From Afipia sp. (GTDB lineage Bacteria > Pseudomonadota > Alphaproteobacteria > Rhizobiales > Xanthobacteraceae): DNA of 64,000 bases. Location of the stretch: assembly GCA_024508675.1 (NCBI GenBank), contig JANINQ010000006.1, forward strand, positions 186,001-250,000, read 5' to 3'. Within the stretch, counting starts at the first letter, position 1. The number at the start of each line of letters is the position of its first letter. Made by a program: the position numbers and the translations under genes. Positions 61,386 through 64,000 of this stretch are shown here, in pieces. The notes under the pieces are model-generated. The model searched no databases. It saw only the letters and a list, made by a program, of their open reading frames with translations, and was not told the DNA's origin.

Positions 61386-62629
61386 GCCGGCACCTTTCCC
61401 GATTTCCGCATTGATGGCGGCAAGATGTTTTGCCGATAGCGATACGTCTCGCCGTCGCGCTTGTGCAGCGTGATAACGCTCAAGGCTTGAGCCGATCGCC
61501 ACGCGCCGCCGCTGGCATGATTGTCTTTGTCGGCGATCGTCGAGAACGACTCGACACGGACATCGCCGATCGTGTTGGCGGTGTCCTTGTGAATATGGCC
61601 GAACATGAACCAATGATACGCCGTTTCGCCCCATGCCTTGCGCTCATCGACCGCCATTGCCATGGCGAGCCGCGCCGGCGGTGCCTTGTCGCCATGAGCC
61701 GCACCGAGGAGCGTGTTACCGAACCGGCGATAATAGATGTCGGACGGAAACGCGATCTTGACGCGTTTATTGTTGGCGTAGAACGTCGAGAGCGCCAAGG
61801 CTTGCGCACATGCCGCCTCGGGATCGTGATTGCCCGGAATGTTCACAACCTCGACGAACTGATGTTTCGCGAGATTGAGATCGATGATCCGCATCATCGT
61901 CTTAACGCCGGCTTGCAAGACCTTGTACCATCGGCCGTCAACGTCGAGTTGATGACCGGATCGCGGCGTCACGTTGCGTTGATCGTTGGCGTGATACCAG
62001 TCGCCGAGATTGACGATCAGGGACTCCCGCGACCGATCCGCACGCGAAACGAGTGTCGAGGCGCAATCGAGCAACCGCTCGATCGCAATCTTGAGATCGT
62101 AATCGGCTCCGGTTTGCGGTTTCCACGACAGCATGCCGAGGTGCGGATCGGCGATCGGATAGACCGACAAGAGATCGCGATCGACACGCCGAGGCGGCGG
62201 CACGAGTTGCGAGCGGCCGCGATAATTTGCGAACACGTCGCCGAACACCTTGACGAGATCGGTGACAGCGCCCTCGGCCTTTGTCTTGATCCATTTTTGC
62301 CGGACAAGGCCCTCGCCATCGACGTATGCGGAAACGCCTTTGAGGATTTGACCCGGCGGCATTTCAAAGGCGGCACCGCTCGCCTTATGTTGCGTGATCC
62401 AGTCGCCCTCTTTGTTGCCGGCCGCATCGCGCTTTGTCGTCGTTCTCTTGATCTCATATCCCGGCAAGACCGGATCGAAATCGAGCATGCCGCGCTCGGC
62501 GGCACGCCGCAGATGCGAGTGGAATGTCGTTTTCGGCATGCCGGCGGCATTTGCCGCCTTTCGCTCGGTGCCGTGCGCCTTGTAGAAGCTCGCGGCCCGG
62601 CGCGCCATTTCGTCGGTGATCGTCGCCAA
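61382..62629 (-). CDS. Phage calcineurin-like metallophosphoesterase with N-terminal HTH
   Basis: A 415-residue protein. Residues 1-45 form a helix-turn-helix (RKAANAAGMPKTTFHSHLRR). The phosphoesterase part has the two-metal signature: Asp161-x-His163 (IADPHLG), Asp210 (NLGDWYHAND), Asn267-His268 (PGNHD) and GHIH near 345. Substrate unknown; phage members may cut RNA, DNA or nucleotides. The start is a TTG at 62629; an ATG at 62608 (MARRAAS) is possible and keeps the HTH. Confidence 0.78.
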   Translation of the reverse strand: MATITDEMARRAASFYKAHGTERKAANAAGMPKTTFHSHLRRAAERGMLDFDPVLPGYEIKRTTTKRDAAGNKEGDWITQHKASGAAFEMPPGQILKGVSAYVDGEGLVRQKWIKTKAEGAVTDLVKVFGDVFANYRGRSQLVPPPRRVDRDLLSVYPIADPHLGMLSWKPQTGADYDLKIAIERLLDCASTLVSRADRSRESLIVNLGDWYHANDQRNVTPRSGHQLDVDGRWYKVLQAGVKTMMRIIDLNLAKHQFVEVVNIPGNHDPEAACAQALALSTFYANNKRVKIAFPSDIYYRRFGNTLLGAAHGDKAPPARLAMAMAVDERKAWGETAYHWFMFGHIHKDTANTIGDVRVESFSTIADKDNHASGGAWRSAQALSVITLHKRDGETYRYRQNILPPSMRKSGKVPA

Positions 62630-62630
62630 T

Positions 62631-62984
62631 TTATGAAATCCTCAGAACACGCCACACGAACGCCTTTAGGTCCGCCGCGTAAGACTTGAAAAGAAACCCG
62701 ACGAGCAAGATGCCGCCAGAGAGAATGAGCGTTGCGCCGGCGAGCGTCTTGGCCGAGTTTTCAACAATCGGCTCCATCCGATCGACGCGCTTTTTGAGCG
62801 CCTTCACTTCGCCGACACCCGCCGAGAGCGATTTCAATTCCTCGCGAACGCCCTTGCGATACTCCGCGCTCGCCTCGCGATCGGCGGCCGCTTGCTCGCG
62901 GTCGCGATTAACTTCCGCGATATGGGCTTTGAGAGCCGCGCCGAGTTGGCCGATCTCGAAACTTACAGGATCAATTCCGCTCAT
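62631..62984 (-). CDS. DUF1515-like phage membrane protein
   Basis: A 117-residue protein with a coiled-coil middle (VNRDREQAAADREASAEY, LKSLSAGVGEVKALKKRVD) and one C-terminal membrane helix (LAGATLILSGGILLVGFLF). Resembles DUF1515 proteins of rhizobial prophages. Its start overlaps the Rz1-like stop by one base. Confidence 0.6.
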   Translation of the reverse strand: MSGIDPVSFEIGQLGAALKAHIAEVNRDREQAAADREASAEYRKGVREELKSLSAGVGEVKALKKRVDRMEPIVENSAKTLAGATLILSGGILLVGFLFKSYAADLKAFVWRVLRIS

Positions 62985-63286
62985 CAGCGCACCGCCCCGC
63001 GCGCGAGGCGATCTCGCTGATTGGATTGACACTCGCGCGTCGCATCGAGATTGGCATTTGCCGCGCCGATCGCGCCCGCCATGCGGCCGAGCGCGGCTTG
63101 ACGGCGCAGCCCGGTGACATCAGGGAGATCGACGTTTTCCGCCAACTCCTCGCACTCTCTGCCAAGCTGATAGCTTGGCTTGCTTGGGGACCCTTTCGGC
63201 AATTGCCCGCAACTCACGTTGCTCATCGCGAGTAACACGATCAGGGCAAACAGGATTTTCGGGAATACTTGCGAGACGCGATTCAT
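62984..63286 (-). CDS. Rz1-like outer-membrane spanin lipoprotein
   Basis: A 100-residue protein starting MNRVSQVFPKILFALIVLLA, with Cys27 after SNVS (an imperfect lipobox) and a short, Pro-containing mature part (GQLPKGSPSKPSY). It overlaps the Rz-like gene by 167 bp in another frame, the classic spanin arrangement. Called from this layout and the lysis context rather than from sequence identity. Confidence 0.65.
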   Translation of the reverse strand: MNRVSQVFPKILFALIVLLAMSNVSCGQLPKGSPSKPSYQLGRECEELAENVDLPDVTGLRRQAALGRMAGAIGAANANLDATRECQSNQRDRLARGAVR

Positions 63287-63638
63287 AATCAGCAACCCTT
63301 GCGGAAATCTCGGAAACTCGGCCGCGCAATTCACCGGCAATGCGGGCTTTGTCATCGGCCGTTTGCCGGAGATTGTTTAACTGGACATCCGCAAACGTGA
63401 GATCGGTGCGGAGTTGATTGATTTCGGCCCGCATATCGGCCGCACGGCGATCGAGGAGCGCGCAGAGCAAGCCGAACGTCAGAAATGCGACGAGCTTGGC
63501 AACCCGCACATAAGGCCCGATCACCGGAACGAATTTGAGGAGCGGCACATAACCGACGACGAGCGCCGCCAGCAACACGCCGGCGATCGCCATCAACGCG
63601 ACGTGCGATGTGGCGATCGACCAAAACAGACTATCCAT
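63120..63638 (-). CDS. Rz-like inner-membrane spanin
   Basis: A 172-residue protein with N-terminal membrane helices (residues 15-60) followed by a coiled-coil (MRAEINQLRTDLTFADVQLN, ARIAGELRGRVSEISARVA). That is the Rz order. Starts by TAATG overlap with the endolysin stop. The C-terminal part is Arg-rich, overlapping Rz1. Confidence 0.65.
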   Translation of the reverse strand: MDSLFWSIATSHVALMAIAGVLLAALVVGYVPLLKFVPVIGPYVRVAKLVAFLTFGLLCALLDRRAADMRAEINQLRTDLTFADVQLNNLRQTADDKARIAGELRGRVSEISARVADYESRLASIPENPVCPDRVTRDEQRELRAIAERVPKQAKLSAWQRVRGVGGKRRSP

Positions 63639-64000
63639 TAGCGGCCCTCGACACCCTCAAGACAGAGCGCGCGCTCGCTCTTGCGGACATCACCGGGCCG
63701 GCCGGAGCGGCGAGCAATCAAGCCAGGCCGCACCACGCCGGCGCTGCGGACATACCAGCCGGCGAACGCCTCGCATGCGCCGCGCAGATCGCCGGCGTTG
63801 AGCCGAGCCATCATCGGCGATTTCAGGACCGCGCCGACGCCAGCGTTATATGCGGCGTCAACGAGGGCGCTCCACACCTTGACCGGGATCGTTCGCGGAT
63901 CGCGCGCGCCCTTGTATCCAGTCACAACGCCATCGAGATATTTCGGGAGGCTCTTTGCGATTTGCGCGTCACATTCCACTTTGGTGAACACTTGACCGGG
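63638..64000 (-). CDS. Phage endolysin (GH24 lysozyme), 3' part only
   Basis: The C-terminal about 120 residues of a T4/P22-type lysozyme: TKVECDAQIAKSL, WSALVDAAYNAGVGA, GDLRGACEAFAGWYVRSAG and GLIARRSGRP are the family's late blocks. The catalytic Glu and Asp lie upstream outside the window. The lysis operon probably includes a holin further right. It ends with TAATG into the Rz-like gene. Confidence 0.75.
   Translation of the reverse strand, partial: PGQVFTKVECDAQIAKSLPKYLDGVVTGYKGARDPRTIPVKVWSALVDAAYNAGVGAVLKSPMMARLNAGDLRGACEAFAGWYVRSAGVVRPGLIARRSGRPGDVRKSERALCLEGVEGR

Overview
The window looks like chromosomal DNA from an alphaproteobacterium of the Bradyrhizobium / Rhodopseudomonas / Afipia group (family Nitrobacteraceae). 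The support is a complete fixNOQP-fixGHIS cluster with a FixK-type box, an abundance of acyl-CoA and ABC-type branched-chain uptake genes, high-GC codon use, and dispersed inverted repeats of a kind common in that family. This placement is inference from gene content. No rRNA, tRNA, CRISPR array, transposase or integrase was recognised.

Left part (1-17,100): a beta-oxidation operon on the minus strand (fadE-type dehydrogenase, thiolase, fadJ cut by the window edge), a flavin reductase, two adjacent inverted-repeat elements, and an RND efflux operon (membrane fusion protein, pump, TetR). Then a His-rich cupin, another acyl-CoA dehydrogenase, an NTF2-like protein, and a small catabolic group: a SAF/homoserine-dehydrogenase-like protein, a phytanoyl-CoA dioxygenase family oxygenase, a FadR-type GntR regulator and a tripartite-tricarboxylate-transporter binding protein.

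Middle (17,400-24,700): a PiT phosphate transporter; a patatin divergent from 3-hydroxybutyrate dehydrogenase and acetoacetate decarboxylase (a plausible polyhydroxybutyrate/ketone-body module); a CorA/ZntB metal transporter; an OprB-like porin.

Catabolic block (24,700-45,600): a minus-strand operon in the order TetR, livG, livF, livK, livH, livM, acyl-CoA ligase, NTF2-like protein, crotonase, and two acyl-CoA dehydrogenases that probably form one hetero-oligomer. It reads as import, CoA activation and beta-oxidation of one unknown carboxylic acid. Next to it is a second operon (hydrolase, orphan LivK-type binding protein, 3-hydroxyisobutyrate-dehydrogenase-like enzyme, TcuA and TcuB) that suggests tricarballylate-like substrates. 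Divergent from it are an aldehyde dehydrogenase and an EamA exporter; a MocR regulator follows. Several intergenic gaps carry clean palindromes that make good operator candidates.

Respiratory block (46,000-54,040): fixNOQP (cbb3 oxidase) and fixGHIS (its assembly and copper supply), the last four genes tightly overlapping, with a FixK-type box upstream of fixN. It is followed by three exported proteins of unknown function, one with a lysozyme-like core.

Right end (about 58,390-64,000): one part of a prophage. A short rightward operon (small protein, DNA-cytosine-methyltransferase-like protein, small helix-turn-helix protein) starts at a promoter holding a 17-bp palindrome. It converges on a leftward operon with a lysis cassette (GH24 endolysin cut by the window edge, Rz-like and nested Rz1-like spanins) followed by a DUF1515-like membrane protein, a phosphoesterase, a Cys-rich protein and a DUF5664-like nucleotide pyrophosphohydrolase.
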